DNA of 64,000 bases from Pseudomonas extremaustralis (GTDB lineage Bacteria > Pseudomonadota > Gammaproteobacteria > Pseudomonadales > Pseudomonadaceae). Location of the stretch: NCBI RefSeq assembly GCF_900102035.1, contig NZ_LT629689.1, positions 5,083,001 to 5,147,000 of the forward strand, given 5' to 3'. The notes below the pieces were generated by a model, which saw only the letters and a program-made list of their open reading frames with translations, ran no database searches and had not been told where the DNA came from. Of the stretch, positions 46,119 through 54,946 are shown one piece after another. Made by a program: the position numbers and the translations under genes. Each line of letters starts with the position of its first letter. Within the stretch, counting starts at the first letter, position 1.

Positions 46119-46286
46119 TTAGTAGGTGTCGTGCTTATGCGCTTTGGCGGGCTTTTGCGACGATTGCGCCTGGTCATTCGGGTCTTTGCTGTCATCGGGC
46201 AAATACAGCGGGCCTTTTTGACCACAGGCACTAACGAGGCAAGCGACCGCGACGAGCGCAGCAAGAGAAGAGATCAGGCGCTTCAT
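46119..46286 (-). CDS. lptM: Small lipoprotein (LptM/YifL-like; LppL in Pseudomonas)
   Basis: A 55-residue lipoprotein with signal [21 protein letters not shown] and lipobox VSAC; the mature part begins [12 protein letters not shown], the hallmark of LptM (YifL), which helps mature the LptD/E LPS translocon in E. coli. It is the first gene of the lysA-dapF operon, exactly where I recall lppL in P. aeruginosa. It is divergent from cyaY. Confidence 0.92.
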   Translation of the reverse strand: MKRLISSLAALVAVACLVSACGQKGPLYLPDDSKDPNDQAQSSQKPAKAHKHDTY

Positions 46287-46524
46287 GGCGAAATCCTTGA
46301 ATATGCATTAATTGCGCCCGAGTATACCGACCACCCGGCAGCTTGCCTATGCGCCGAAGTACCCGTCCGGCGGGGGTTTGCCGAGATAGTCGAGAAGCGG
46401 GCTACGCTGGCTGAGGATATTTCGTACCGCCATCTGTAATGAAATCGGTATCCTTTGCAATCGGCGGGGCTCGCCCGTATCGTGCGGCGCTCGAGCGAAA
46501 CCAGACACTTTTGAGGTTGCCACA

Positions 46525-46872
46525 ATGAGTTTGACCGAAGCCCGTTTTCACGACCTGGTGGATTCGACCCAGCAGGCGCTGGAAGATATTTTCGACGACA
46601 GCGGCCTGGACGTGGACCTGGAAAATTCGGCCGGTGTGCTGACCGTCAAGTTCGAGAACGGCACCCAACTGATCTTCAGTCGCCAGGAGCCTTTGCGCCA
46701 ACTGTGGCTGGCTGCACGTTCCGGTGGTTTTCACTTCGATTACAACGAAGAAGACAACAATTGGCAGTGCGATACCAGCGATGAGCTGCTCAGCGAAATG
46801 CTCGCGCGGCTGGTTCAGGAGCAAGCTGGCGTCGAACTGGGCTTCGATGAGCTGAACCCCGACGAGGACTGA
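46525..46872 (+). CDS. cyaY: CyaY (bacterial frataxin)
   Basis: A 115-residue frataxin homologue that binds iron and moderates iron-sulphur cluster assembly by IscS. The acidic helix 1 (EARFHDLVDSTQQALEDIFDDSGLDVDLEN) and strand motif LWLAARSGGFHFDY are typical. It is divergent from lptM and followed two bases later by a DUF1289 gene. Confidence 0.95.
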   Translation: MSLTEARFHDLVDSTQQALEDIFDDSGLDVDLENSAGVLTVKFENGTQLIFSRQEPLRQLWLAARSGGFHFDYNEEDNNWQCDTSDELLSEMLARLVQEQAGVELGFDELNPDED

Positions 46873-46874
46873 TC

Positions 46875-47093
46875 GTGAGCCAGTCTGCGCCTGTGCGTGC
46901 GCCCAAGCCGCTGTTCAGCAATATCAGCCCGGCAGTGCCGTCACCTTGTATCAGTTTGTGTCGCCTGGATGAGCAGAAAATCTGCCTCGGCTGCTTCCGT
47001 CATGTGGAAGACATCCGGGAATGGCGCTCCGCCGATGATCAGCGGCGACGCGTGATCGTGGCCCAGGCCGAGCAGCGTAAAGTCGCGCCCTGA
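46875..47093 (+). CDS. DUF1289 domain protein
   Basis: A 72-residue protein starting at GTG 46875. It has the DUF1289 cysteine pattern SPCISLCRLDEQKICLGCFRHVEDIREW (four conserved cysteines), probably metal-binding. Function unknown. Two bases separate it from cyaY, so an iron-related role is conceivable. Confidence 0.9.
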   Translation: MSQSAPVRAPKPLFSNISPAVPSPCISLCRLDEQKICLGCFRHVEDIREWRSADDQRRRVIVAQAEQRKVAP

Positions 47094-47161
47094 GCCTGTC
47101 TTGTTTATTTATGGTGCTGTGGTAGTGTCCGGGTACGCCTCGACCCATAGAGGCCCGTGAG

Positions 47162-47195
47162 AACCCCGCCTTTTTCTGGCGGGGTTTTGCTTTTT
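47162..47195 (+). terminator. Rho-independent terminator after the DUF1289 gene
   Basis: AACCCCGCC (47162-47170) pairs with GGCGGGGTT (47178-47186), then TTGCTTTTTT. Confidence 0.9.
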
Positions 47196-47224
47196 TGTGC
47201 AGGAAAAAGGAGTCTGCCTGAATC

Positions 47225-47638
47225 ATGACCACCGCACCGTCCATCATTCTTACCCGTCTTGACGTGCAGCGTCTGGAGCAACTGATCGACCGCTTGGGCG
47301 ACGAAGCTCCGGGCGTCGCGGCGTTGCAAGCCGAACTCGATCGCGCCGAAGACGTGGTTGGCCACGATGAAGTGCCTGCGGGTGTCGTGACCATGAACTC
47401 CAGCGTGCATTGCCGTGAGCAAGGCAGCGGCAAGGATTACCACCTGACCCTGGTCTATCCGAAAGACGCGAACGCCGATGAAGGCAAGATCTCGATCCTG
47501 GCCCCGGTGGGCAGTGCCTTGCTTGGCTTGCAAGTGGGCCAGCATATTGATTGGCCAGCACCTGGCGGCAAGACCCTCAAGCTTGAATTGCTCAGCGTTG
47601 AAGCCCAGCCCAAAGACGGCGGTCCCTTTTCGCTCTAG
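47225..47638 (+). CDS. rnk: Nucleoside diphosphate kinase regulator Rnk
   Basis: A 137-residue member of the GreA/GreB superfamily. An N-terminal helical segment (LDVQRLEQLIDRL...ALQAELDRAE) precedes the FKBP-like C-terminal domain with LVYPKDANADEGKISILAPVGSALLGL and VGQHIDWPAPGG. Rnk binds RNA polymerase and was named for effects on nucleoside diphosphate kinase and alginate. Its TAG stop overlaps that of the convergent cyaA in a shared CTAG. Confidence 0.96.
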   Translation: MTTAPSIILTRLDVQRLEQLIDRLGDEAPGVAALQAELDRAEDVVGHDEVPAGVVTMNSSVHCREQGSGKDYHLTLVYPKDANADEGKISILAPVGSALLGLQVGQHIDWPAPGGKTLKLELLSVEAQPKDGGPFSL

Positions 47639-50475
47639 ATCCGGCTCAGTGCCTGGTTCAGTGAGCGCTCAAGTTCGGCCTTGTAACGCAGGTACAGATT
47701 GCTTGGGCTCTGCACATCGCCGAGCAGACCCGACAGGTCCAGATCAGTGATATAGCAGCGGTAGCGCTCGGCTTCCCGGCGCTGCCCGACGATCTCCTGG
47801 GCGACCACTGCAAACAGCTGGTCGCCAAACTCCAGTTCGGAAAACTCCCGCTGATTGCAGTACAGGGTAATCCCCACCTGGCCAGGCGCCGCCTTGCCGA
47901 TAATTGCCTGCACGTCATAAAACGGCTTGTTTGCCGGGTTTTGCGGTGCCGGCCGCGGCTCGATGCCGCGTGCGCGGTTGCTGCCTGACGGTAGCAGTTG
48001 GTAGTACAGGATTTGCACCGCACCCAGCGGTTGTTGCGGGTCCAGGGGCGACAGGGCGTCACGGCGATAAATGATCGACTGCAGAAAGCGCTGCAACGGT
48101 ACCAGCAGGCTCTGTTCATCATGGAACGGCAAGCGTTGCTGCCAGAGCGCGTTGAATTCATCCAGCACGTACAGTTCGGCGAAGTTTTCGTTGACCCGGT
48201 AGAAGACCTGAATGCAATCGGCCATCCCCATGGGCAGCAGCAACGCGAGCTCGTGGTCTTCCAGGGCCATGGCGTCCAGGTGCAGCGGGCTGAAGCTGGC
48301 CAGTTCTTCGCTGAGGTAGGCGATCAAGGCGTCCTGGGTCGGCAGCGACACATGGGTGGCCTGGCCCGGTACCAACTCCATGACGTGATAGTGCTGTTGT
48401 ACTTGCAACACATAACGGTGGTTGCCCTGAGCCAGCAGTAGGTTCTGCGCGGTGTCGAAGATTTCTTCCACACGCCGGGCAATGAATTGCGCGCGGTTGT
48501 GGCAGAAGCAGCGCACCCGCAGGCGTGGCAGGTGGTCCGGCGGCAGTTGGTTGAGATAGTCGCGCAGGCAGTCGAGCAGGGCCTGGGGGCCGTCGTAGCG
48601 GCTGACCATCACCTCGTTCCAGCTATTGAGGGTGACTTGGTCCAGGGTCAGCACCAGGTTGTCGCGTACACCGGCATAACTCAGGGAGTCGGTGCGCTCG
48701 GTGGTCATCAGGATATTCAGGTCGCGGTGGTGCTTGAGCGGGTCGATGCCGACGTTGATCAGCAGCAATACCTCTTCGGGCACCGCCGAGCGCAGCAGGC
48801 GTTCTTCATCGACGCTGGCCAGGGGCAGGGCGATGCTCTGTTGCAGGCTACCCAGCAGGTTGAACAGCTCGAATTCGGTCAGATCGCTGGCGCCAGGGTG
48901 CAGGGCCAGGCGGGTACTGCTGTCGATCACGCCATTGCGGTGGCACCAGGTGAGCATTTCCAGGAGGTCGCGGCTGCGCTTGATCGGCGCGAAGTGCTCC
49001 CACTCCAGGGCGGTTAGGTTGCCGTTGTACAGGCCCCAGTGGTGCTGGCCCGGCTCCTTGCGGATGGGCGATTGCACCAGGGTCAGGGTGTCTTCGGCCA
49101 GGTCCGGGGCGATGCCGGGGTTGATGAACTCGACTTTGCCGGCCTTGCGCTCAAAGGCCGCATACAGGCGGCGGCCCAGCACATTGAGGTCGCGCTTATT
49201 GATCAGGCTGACAGTCTGCTCGGTGCGCGCGAACTGGGTCAGGAAGCGATAGCTGTAATTGAGTTCGTTGACCAAGTCGCGCCGTTCGGAGACCACCTGG
49301 CGGACTTTCCATTGGCTGCGGCTGTCCAGTAGCGCCAATTGTCGCTGATCCCAACCCCACTCATGGGCCAGGCGCTCCAGCAAGAGTCGCTGCCAGCCGA
49401 TGGTGCGCTGGCCGGAGGTGAGCTTGCGGTTGACCTTCAGGTACAGCGCGCGGCGTACCAGTTCCAGGCGTTCGGGCTCGTTGCGGGCCTTGAGGTATTC
49501 CTCGATGCGCCGGTACACCACGATATAGGGGTCCAGTTCATCCAGGTCCATCTGATTGGCGAACACCGCCCGTTTGAAGCGCAGGCTCAAGCAGTGCACG
49601 TTCGGGTGCTCGCTGGCATAGACCTCGGTCAGCAGCAGCTTGAGCAACGACTTGTAGGGCGACTCGATGCCCTTGAACAATTGCCACAGCCCGGCCCCGA
49701 TGAATTCGCCCGGCGGGATGCGCGCCAGGTGGCCGAGGTCGAGGGTTTCATCGGCACGGATAAAACGTTTGGACATCAGCGTGTGGGTGAACTCGGCGTA
49801 GCGTGTTTCTTCATACACCGGTACCAGCCACCAGATCGGCGTACGCCCGGCCAGCCAGATGGCGGTGCGGTAGAACTCGTCCAGCAACAGGTAATGCTGG
49901 GTGGTGCCGCAATCGTCAGAGCTCAGTTGCGTGTCCCGTTCGCCCAGCACAAAGCGGGTCGGCTCGATCAGGAAGAAGTGGGCTTCGGCACCCATGCTCA
50001 GGGCCCAGGCTTCCAGGAGTTGGCATTTCTTGCGCAGCTCGGCCAGCTCGTTTTCGCCCAGGTCTGCCGCGTGGCACACCCACACGTCCATATCGCTCTG
50101 ATCGGCCTGGGCCAGGGTGCCCAGGCTGCCCATCAGGAACAGACCGTGGATCGGTCGCGGTGGGTTGCCGTGGCGTGGTTTGTAGGAGAACGAACGGGTG
50201 AGGCGCTGGGCTTCGGTCAGGGCTTGAGCGTCAGGCTCGAAGTTCGACAGGCCCGCCGGCGTGCTACCCGACACATAGCCTGGCAGCAGCGGGTGGTTGA
50301 CGTGAAAAAACAGCGGTAACAGGGTCAGCACACTTTGCTGGCGTGGCGTCAGCCCTTCGACGGCCCGGGCCATGCGGCCTTCATTGAGCGCCATGAAACG
50401 CGCACGCAACTGGGCCAGCACCTTGCGGTCGATGCCTTCGTCCAGGTCGGGGCGGATTTCATGGGTGCGGGTCAT
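47635..50475 (-). CDS. cyaA: Class I adenylate cyclase
   Basis: CyaA makes cAMP for Vfr/CRP-type regulation. The 946-residue class I enzyme starts MTRTHEIRPDLDEG. The N-terminal catalytic half shows the nucleotidyl-transferase signature GLFLMGSLGTLAQADQSDMDVWVCH (Gly-Ser and the two Asp). A long C-terminal regulatory half follows. Length is usual for Pseudomonas CyaA. It stops in the same CTAG as rnk. The spacer behind its start (50476-50608 on the other side) is short, with a small TIGR02647 gene reading the same way. Confidence 0.96.
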   Translation of the reverse strand: MTRTHEIRPDLDEGIDRKVLAQLRARFMALNEGRMARAVEGLTPRQQSVLTLLPLFFHVNHPLLPGYVSGSTPAGLSNFEPDAQALTEAQRLTRSFSYKPRHGNPPRPIHGLFLMGSLGTLAQADQSDMDVWVCHAADLGENELAELRKKCQLLEAWALSMGAEAHFFLIEPTRFVLGERDTQLSSDDCGTTQHYLLLDEFYRTAIWLAGRTPIWWLVPVYEETRYAEFTHTLMSKRFIRADETLDLGHLARIPPGEFIGAGLWQLFKGIESPYKSLLKLLLTEVYASEHPNVHCLSLRFKRAVFANQMDLDELDPYIVVYRRIEEYLKARNEPERLELVRRALYLKVNRKLTSGQRTIGWQRLLLERLAHEWGWDQRQLALLDSRSQWKVRQVVSERRDLVNELNYSYRFLTQFARTEQTVSLINKRDLNVLGRRLYAAFERKAGKVEFINPGIAPDLAEDTLTLVQSPIRKEPGQHHWGLYNGNLTALEWEHFAPIKRSRDLLEMLTWCHRNGVIDSSTRLALHPGASDLTEFELFNLLGSLQQSIALPLASVDEERLLRSAVPEEVLLLINVGIDPLKHHRDLNILMTTERTDSLSYAGVRDNLVLTLDQVTLNSWNEVMVSRYDGPQALLDCLRDYLNQLPPDHLPRLRVRCFCHNRAQFIARRVEEIFDTAQNLLLAQGNHRYVLQVQQHYHVMELVPGQATHVSLPTQDALIAYLSEELASFSPLHLDAMALEDHELALLLPMGMADCIQVFYRVNENFAELYVLDEFNALWQQRLPFHDEQSLLVPLQRFLQSIIYRRDALSPLDPQQPLGAVQILYYQLLPSGSNRARGIEPRPAPQNPANKPFYDVQAIIGKAAPGQVGITLYCNQREFSELEFGDQLFAVVAQEIVGQRREAERYRCYITDLDLSGLLGDVQSPSNLYLRYKAELERSLNQALSRI

Positions 50476-50608
50476 ATCGGATTCGGTGGCTCGCAGGCCC
50501 GACGTAGGCGGTTTAGAGGGAAAAGGTTTTTGGCGTCAGAATTTTGTGCCGCCCACGGCAACGCCCTCGGAATCCGCATTGGGCGGACTCCATGGGCGGT
50601 ATCAGGTA

Positions 50609-50863
50609 TCAGGCGGCTTCTTTGTTCGTGGCGGTCGTCAAGATAGTCAGCAGGGTTTGCGCCTGCTCGGCAGCATCCCGGCCCAGGCTGGTCAGGTAGC
50701 CTCCGTCCGGTTGATCAATCAGTTTTTTCTCGAACAGGCGCTGGGCGGCGGCGATGGCAGTAGGCGCAGCGGTCTGGTGGACTTTCAGACCTTCCTGGGA
50801 GCTGTCCAGGTTGAAGAGTGCAAGGATTTCCAGTTCGGCAACCAACTCAGGGGTATACGACAT
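50609..50863 (-). CDS. TIGR02647 family protein
   Basis: An 84-residue conserved protein with the winged-helix-like pattern ELVAELEILALFNLDSSQEGLKVHQTA...AAQRLFEKKLIDQPDGGYLTSLGRDAAEQAQ, resembling a DNA-binding fold. The family is found in marine and pseudomonad gammaproteobacteria and has no assigned role. It is 133 bases upstream of cyaA in the same direction. Confidence 0.85.
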   Translation of the reverse strand: MSYTPELVAELEILALFNLDSSQEGLKVHQTAAPTAIAAAQRLFEKKLIDQPDGGYLTSLGRDAAEQAQTLLTILTTATNKEAA

Positions 50864-50938
50864 AAGGACTCCAGACTTTCTAAGAATTTGTTAGAGGCTA
50901 GCAGGCCATAAGGTGAACGCACTTTGGCAGGCTGTCCA

Positions 50939-51037
50939 GTAGGAGCGAGCTTGCGCGCGAAAAACCTGAGAGCGCCGCGTATATCCAGGCGCCCTGGGGT
51001 ACCGTTGACGTTTTTCGCGAGCAAGCTCGCTGCTACG
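50939..51037. repeat. REP pair (BIME), GGAGCGAGCTTGC type, partly decayed
   Basis: GTAGGAGCGAGCTTGCGCGC near 50939-50958 and the inverted TTCGCGAGCAAGCTCGCTGC ending near 51036. The first copy has GCGC in place of CTCG, and the second GCTGC in place of GCTCC. Same type as 10937-11037. Confidence 0.85.
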
Positions 51038-51049
51038 GAAAATAGCGGG

Positions 51050-51334
51050 CTATTGGTTTTCGGGCGGCAGTTCAGGCAGCGCTCTTAATGCGGTTTCATA
51101 CCACTGGGTATCGAAGGCGCGGTCTTCGTCCAGCATCTTGTCGATCTCCACGGCCAGCACATGGGCCATGAGATTCAAAATCTCATCACGCTCGTAACCC
51201 ACCAGCGTCAACTTGTTGAATGTGGCTTTGGCCGCCGGCGGGTTGTCGCTTTCAATCTGGTTTTCGATGGCTTGGGTCAGCGTGCTTTCGGCGAACTCTT
51301 CTTCGTCGTTGTCGATATCGGTCGGCTCGCTCAT
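51050..51334 (-). CDS. Conserved small acidic protein, unknown function
   Basis: A 94-residue acidic protein (TDIDNDEEEFAESTLTQAIENQIESDNPPAAKATFNKLTLVGYERDEILNLMAHVLAVEIDKMLDEDRAFD). No signal peptide or membrane segment. A matching gene occurs in P. aeruginosa between cyaA and argH as I recall. The pattern resembles short helical proteins of unknown role. It is divergent from the GST gene. Confidence 0.75.
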   Translation of the reverse strand: MSEPTDIDNDEEEFAESTLTQAIENQIESDNPPAAKATFNKLTLVGYERDEILNLMAHVLAVEIDKMLDEDRAFDTQWYETALRALPELPPENQ

Positions 51335-51460
51335 GGCAGGCTCCTCAAGGAAAGGGCGTCAGTCTACCTCCATTCAGGCAGCTGATGCTGCTGGTCAGAT
51401 CGGGCCTGGGGATCTATAACGCTTGCAGCCAACCCTATTCCCAGCCTGGAGGCGATTGTC

Positions 51461-52120
51461 ATGCTCAAGCTCTATGGATTCTCGGTCAGCAACTACTACA
51501 ACATGGTCAAACTGGCGTTGCTGGAGAAAGGGCTGCCTTTTGAAGAGGTGCCTTTCTATGCCGGGCAAACCCCCGATGCCCTGGCGGTGAGCCCGCGAGG
51601 CAAGGTGCCAGTGCTGGGCGTGAAGCAAGGTTTTATCAACGAAACCAGCGTGATCCTCGAGTACATCGAGCAAACCCAGGAGGGGCCGTCGCTGCTCCCG
51701 GCCGAGCCATTTCAACGCGCCCAGGTGTTGGCGCTGTGCAGGGAAATCGAGTTGTACATCGAATTGCCCGCACGGGCGTGCTTCGGCGAGGCGTTTTTCG
51801 GCATGCCGGTGCCGGAGGCGATCAAGGAAAAATCCCGGGCCGAGTTGTTGTTAGGCGTGGGATCGCTAGGGCGACACGGTAAGTTCGCGCCGTACGTGGC
51901 GGGTGAGAGCTTCACCCTGGCGGATCTGTATTTCATGTACAGCCTGAACCTCGCCTGCGGCGTGGGCGAGAAGCTGTTTGGCCTGGACCTGTTGGCGGAG
52001 TACCCGGCGGCCAAGGCGTTGCTGGAGCGTTTGCATGCCATGCCCAACGCCCGGAAGGTGGCGGCGGACAGGGAAGCAGCGATGCCGGCGTTCATGGCGA
52101 TGATTGCGGCGAAGAAGTAG
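51461..52120 (+). CDS. Glutathione S-transferase family protein
   Basis: A 219-residue GST. The thioredoxin-like N-terminal domain reads MLKLYGFSVSNYYNMVKLALLEKGLPFEEV, with the SPRGKVPVL and NETSVILEYIE glutathione-binding motifs; the helical C-terminal domain has FTLADLYFMYSLNL. Activity and substrate are unknown. GGAGG lies 12 bases before ATG 51461. A perfect palindrome follows, before the convergent argH. Confidence 0.9.
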   Translation: MLKLYGFSVSNYYNMVKLALLEKGLPFEEVPFYAGQTPDALAVSPRGKVPVLGVKQGFINETSVILEYIEQTQEGPSLLPAEPFQRAQVLALCREIELYIELPARACFGEAFFGMPVPEAIKEKSRAELLLGVGSLGRHGKFAPYVAGESFTLADLYFMYSLNLACGVGEKLFGLDLLAEYPAAKALLERLHAMPNARKVAADREAAMPAFMAMIAAKK

Positions 52121-52133
52121 AACCGCGCTTGTA

Positions 52134-52155
52134 GTGAGGGAGCAAGCTCCCTCAC
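52134..52155. terminator. Perfect 10-bp palindrome between GST gene and argH
   Basis: GTGAGGGAGC (52134-52143), AA, GCTCCCTCAC (52146-52155). No T run, so it may be a REP remnant acting as a transcription barrier for both convergent genes. Confidence 0.6.
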
Positions 52156-52164
52156 CACAAGGTA

Positions 52165-53559
52165 TTAACGACTGGCGAGTAGCGCCTGACCACGCACAAC
52201 GGCTGCCTTCACCTGTGCCGGCGCAGTGCCGCCCACATGGTTGCGGGCATTGACCGAGCCTTCCAGGGTCAGTACGGCAAACACGTCCTGCTCGATCTGG
52301 TCGCTGAACTGACGCAGTTCTTCCAGGCTCATTTCCGCCAGGTCCTTGCCGCTTTCCACGCCATATTTCACGGCATGGCCGACGATTTCGTGGCAGTCGC
52401 GGAACGGCAGGCCACGGCGCACCAGGTAGTCCGCCAGGTCGGTCGCGGTGGAGAACCCGCGCAAGGCCGCTTCCCGCATGATCGCGTGCTTGGGCTTGAT
52501 CGCCGGAATCATGTCGGCAAAGGCACGCAGCGAGTCGCGCAGGGTGTCGGCGGCGTCGAACAGCGGTTCCTTGTCTTCCTGGTTGTCCTTGTTGTAGGCC
52601 AGGGGTTGGCCTTTCATCAGGGTCAGCAGGCCCATCAGGGCGCCGAATACGCGGCCGCTCTTGCCACGGACCAGTTCGGGTACGTCGGGGTTTTTCTTTT
52701 GCGGCATGATCGAACTACCGGTGCAGAAACGGTCCGGCAGATCAATGAACTGGAATTGCGCGCTGGTCCACAGCACCAGCTCTTCGGAGAAGCGCGACAG
52801 GTGCATCATCGCGATGCTGGCGGCGGCGCAGAACTCGATGGCGAAGTCACGGTCCGAAACGCCATCCAGGGAGTTGCCACCCACGGCGTCGAAGCCCAGC
52901 AGTTGCGCAGTGTACTCGCGGTCGATCGGGTAGGTGGTGCCGGCCAGCGCGGCGCTGCCCAATGGCATGCGGTTGGCGCGCTTGCGGCAATCGACCAGGC
53001 GCTCGTAGTCACGGCTGAGCATCTCGAACCACGCCAGCAGATGGTGGCCGAAGGTCACGGGTTGCGCGGTCTGCAGGTGGGTGAAACCGGGCATGATGGT
53101 GTCCGATTCACGCTCGGCCTGTTCCAGCAGACCTTTTTGCAGGCGGGTGATTTCGGCCAGGATCAGGTCGATTTCATCACGCAGCCACAGGCGGATATCG
53201 GTGGCCACCTGGTCGTTGCGGCTACGGCCGGTGTGCAGTTTCTTGCCGGTCACGCCGATGCGATCGGTGAGGCGGGCCTCGATGTTCATGTGCACATCTT
53301 CCAGGTCGACGCGCCAGTCGAACGTGCCGGCTTCGATCTCACCGCGGATGGTGGTCAGGCCGTCGATGATGCTGTCACGCTCGGCGTCGGTCAGCACGCC
53401 GACCTTGGCCAGCATCGTGGCGTGGGCGATGGAGCCCATGATGTCGTGGCGGTACAGGCGCTGGTCGAAGGTGACGGAGGCGGTGAAGCGGGCGACGAAG
53501 GCGTCGACGGGTTCACTGAAGCGGCCGCCCCAGGACTGGTTGGTCTTGTCGGTGCTCAT
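52165..53559 (-). CDS. argH: Argininosuccinate lyase
   Basis: ArgH splits argininosuccinate into arginine and fumarate, the last step of arginine synthesis. The 464-residue protein begins at ATG 53559 ([14 protein letters not shown]); 11 extra codons upstream are unlikely. The fumarase/lyase signature [12 protein letters not shown] is present, as are [10 protein letters not shown] and [13 protein letters not shown]. It is divergent from algR across 502 bases. Confidence 0.97.
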   Translation of the reverse strand: MSTDKTNQSWGGRFSEPVDAFVARFTASVTFDQRLYRHDIMGSIAHATMLAKVGVLTDAERDSIIDGLTTIRGEIEAGTFDWRVDLEDVHMNIEARLTDRIGVTGKKLHTGRSRNDQVATDIRLWLRDEIDLILAEITRLQKGLLEQAERESDTIMPGFTHLQTAQPVTFGHHLLAWFEMLSRDYERLVDCRKRANRMPLGSAALAGTTYPIDREYTAQLLGFDAVGGNSLDGVSDRDFAIEFCAAASIAMMHLSRFSEELVLWTSAQFQFIDLPDRFCTGSSIMPQKKNPDVPELVRGKSGRVFGALMGLLTLMKGQPLAYNKDNQEDKEPLFDAADTLRDSLRAFADMIPAIKPKHAIMREAALRGFSTATDLADYLVRRGLPFRDCHEIVGHAVKYGVESGKDLAEMSLEELRQFSDQIEQDVFAVLTLEGSVNARNHVGGTAPAQVKAAVVRGQALLASR

Positions 53560-54061
53560 GGATTCGCTCGTGATCTGCTTATAGAGAGGCATGGAAGTGT
53601 GCCGGCGATAATAACAGGGTTGCCCGTGATGGCGGTGCTGTGGGTCGTCGGCATTTTTATTTGTGCAAAGGATGGCTAAGTGCCTTGCCGCCGAACGCGT
53701 CCGGGACGAGACTGGAGGCAGGCTTATTGAAACGATATTTGACGATTGAGCAATATCGTCTCAGTGAGCGTCTACAGTTGGACTGATAGTGTGTGAATGC
53801 ACCAAAGTCGGGTGATGCGGTCATAGCCCAGACTATCCATTTAAAAAGGGGGGTATTCGGATTGTGTATCAGCAAACCCTACGACGATGCCCGAAGGCAC
53901 CAGGTCTTGGGCGCTATTGAACAGGTCCGGGTAAATATGGGTGCCGATCTCGGGGCACTTTTTGCCGCTCGCGCTAGTCTTAGCGTGGATCGCTGTGACG
54001 CAAGTCACCGCACCTGTCTACGCTATCCTTGTGCGAGACTCACGCAGGAATCCAGCGCAAT
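53560..54061. other. 502-bp argH-algR region without a sensor-kinase gene
   Basis: In P. aeruginosa the algZ (fimS) sensor gene lies here. This spacer is far too short for one (about 1.07 kb needed), and no fragment of a histidine-kinase sequence is visible in any frame. Noted structure: an inverted repeat ACGATATT (53732-53739) and AATATCGT (53752-53759). The rest shows no convincing gene or terminator; a 90-codon frame at 53793 has unusual composition. Confidence 0.6.
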
Positions 54062-54808
54062 ATGAATGTCCTGATCGTTGATGACGAACCCCAAGCCCGC
54101 GAGCGACTGAGCCGTTTGGTCAGTGAGCTCGAGGGTTATACAGTCCTTGAACCGAGCGCCACCACGGGCGAAGAGGCGTTGACGTTGATCGACAGCCTCA
54201 AGCCGGATGTGGTGTTGCTCGATATCCGTATGCCAGGCCTCGATGGCCTGCAGGTTGCCGCCCGCTTGAGCGAGCGGGAATCGCCGCCTGCCGTGGTGCT
54301 GTGCGCTACCCAGGAGGAGTTTTCCGCAGAGGCGCTGGAGGCCAGTGGCGTCAGCTTTCTTGTCAAGCCGGTGAGTGCCGAGGCACTGCTCAAGGCCCTG
54401 AAAAAGGCCGAGCGACCCAACCGCATACAACTCGCTGCACTCACCCAGCCAGCCGCCCAGAGTGGTAATGGCCCGCGCAGCCATATCAGTGCCCGCACAC
54501 GCAAAGGCATCGAACTGATCCCCTTGAACCAGGTGGTCTACTTTATTGCTGATCACAAGTACGTGACCCTGCGGCACGAGACCGGCGAAGTGCTGCTCGA
54601 TGAGCCGCTCAAGGCGCTCGAGGATGAATTTGGCGACCGCTTCGTGCGCATCCACCGCAATGCGTTGGTGGCCCGTGAGCGTATCGAGCGCCTGCAGCGC
54701 ACGCCCCTCGGACACTTTCAGTTGTTCCTCAAAGGGCTCAATGGTGATGCGCTGATCGTCAGTCGGCGCCATGTCGCGGGCGTGCGCAAAATGATGCAGC
54801 AGCTTTAG
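54062..54808 (+). CDS. algR: LytTR-family response regulator AlgR
   Basis: A 248-residue response regulator. The receiver domain has the acidic pair DDE (7-9), phospho-acceptor Asp54 (LLDIRMPG) and the conserved Lys in FLVKPVS. A linker precedes the C-terminal LytTR DNA-binding domain (ISARTRKGIELIPLNQVVYFIADHKYVTLRH...RFVRIHRNALV). AlgR controls alginate, type IV pili and other surface traits in P. aeruginosa. ATG 54062 gives MNVLIVDDEP. The cognate AlgZ is not adjacent. hemC follows 138 bases later with its own promoter. Confidence 0.95.
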   Translation: MNVLIVDDEPQARERLSRLVSELEGYTVLEPSATTGEEALTLIDSLKPDVVLLDIRMPGLDGLQVAARLSERESPPAVVLCATQEEFSAEALEASGVSFLVKPVSAEALLKALKKAERPNRIQLAALTQPAAQSGNGPRSHISARTRKGIELIPLNQVVYFIADHKYVTLRHETGEVLLDEPLKALEDEFGDRFVRIHRNALVARERIERLQRTPLGHFQLFLKGLNGDALIVSRRHVAGVRKMMQQL

Positions 54809-54876
54809 CATCAGGGTTGCAGCGAGGCCTGCCTTCCTGATTCCGGTGCGACGTGGCCAGGGAGGCCTGGCACTTG

Positions 54877-54890
54877 CTGATTCAAATCAA
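54877..54890 (+). promoter_or_regulatory. Anr/Fnr-type box upstream of hemC
   Basis: CTGAT-TCAA-ATCAA matches TTGAT-N4-ATCAA at 9 of 10 positions. Its centre (54883.5) is about 41 bases before a predicted start near 54924, the class II activator position. Confidence 0.6.
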
Positions 54891-54910
54891 AGCGTATTTG
54901 CCTGAGCTGT

Positions 54911-54916
54911 TATTAT
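54911..54916 (+). promoter_or_regulatory. -10 element of the hemC promoter
   Basis: TATTAT, located 20 bases after the last base of the Anr-type box and about 31 before the hemC ATG. No good -35, as expected for an activated promoter. Confidence 0.5.
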
Positions 54917-54946
54917 CTGCCGTATCTATTCAGTACGGATTGATCC

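Noticed and set aside
53793..54065. 90-codon frame in the argH-algR spacer
   Set aside because: No ribosome-binding site, no family resemblance, and it runs into algR. It does not resemble algZ.
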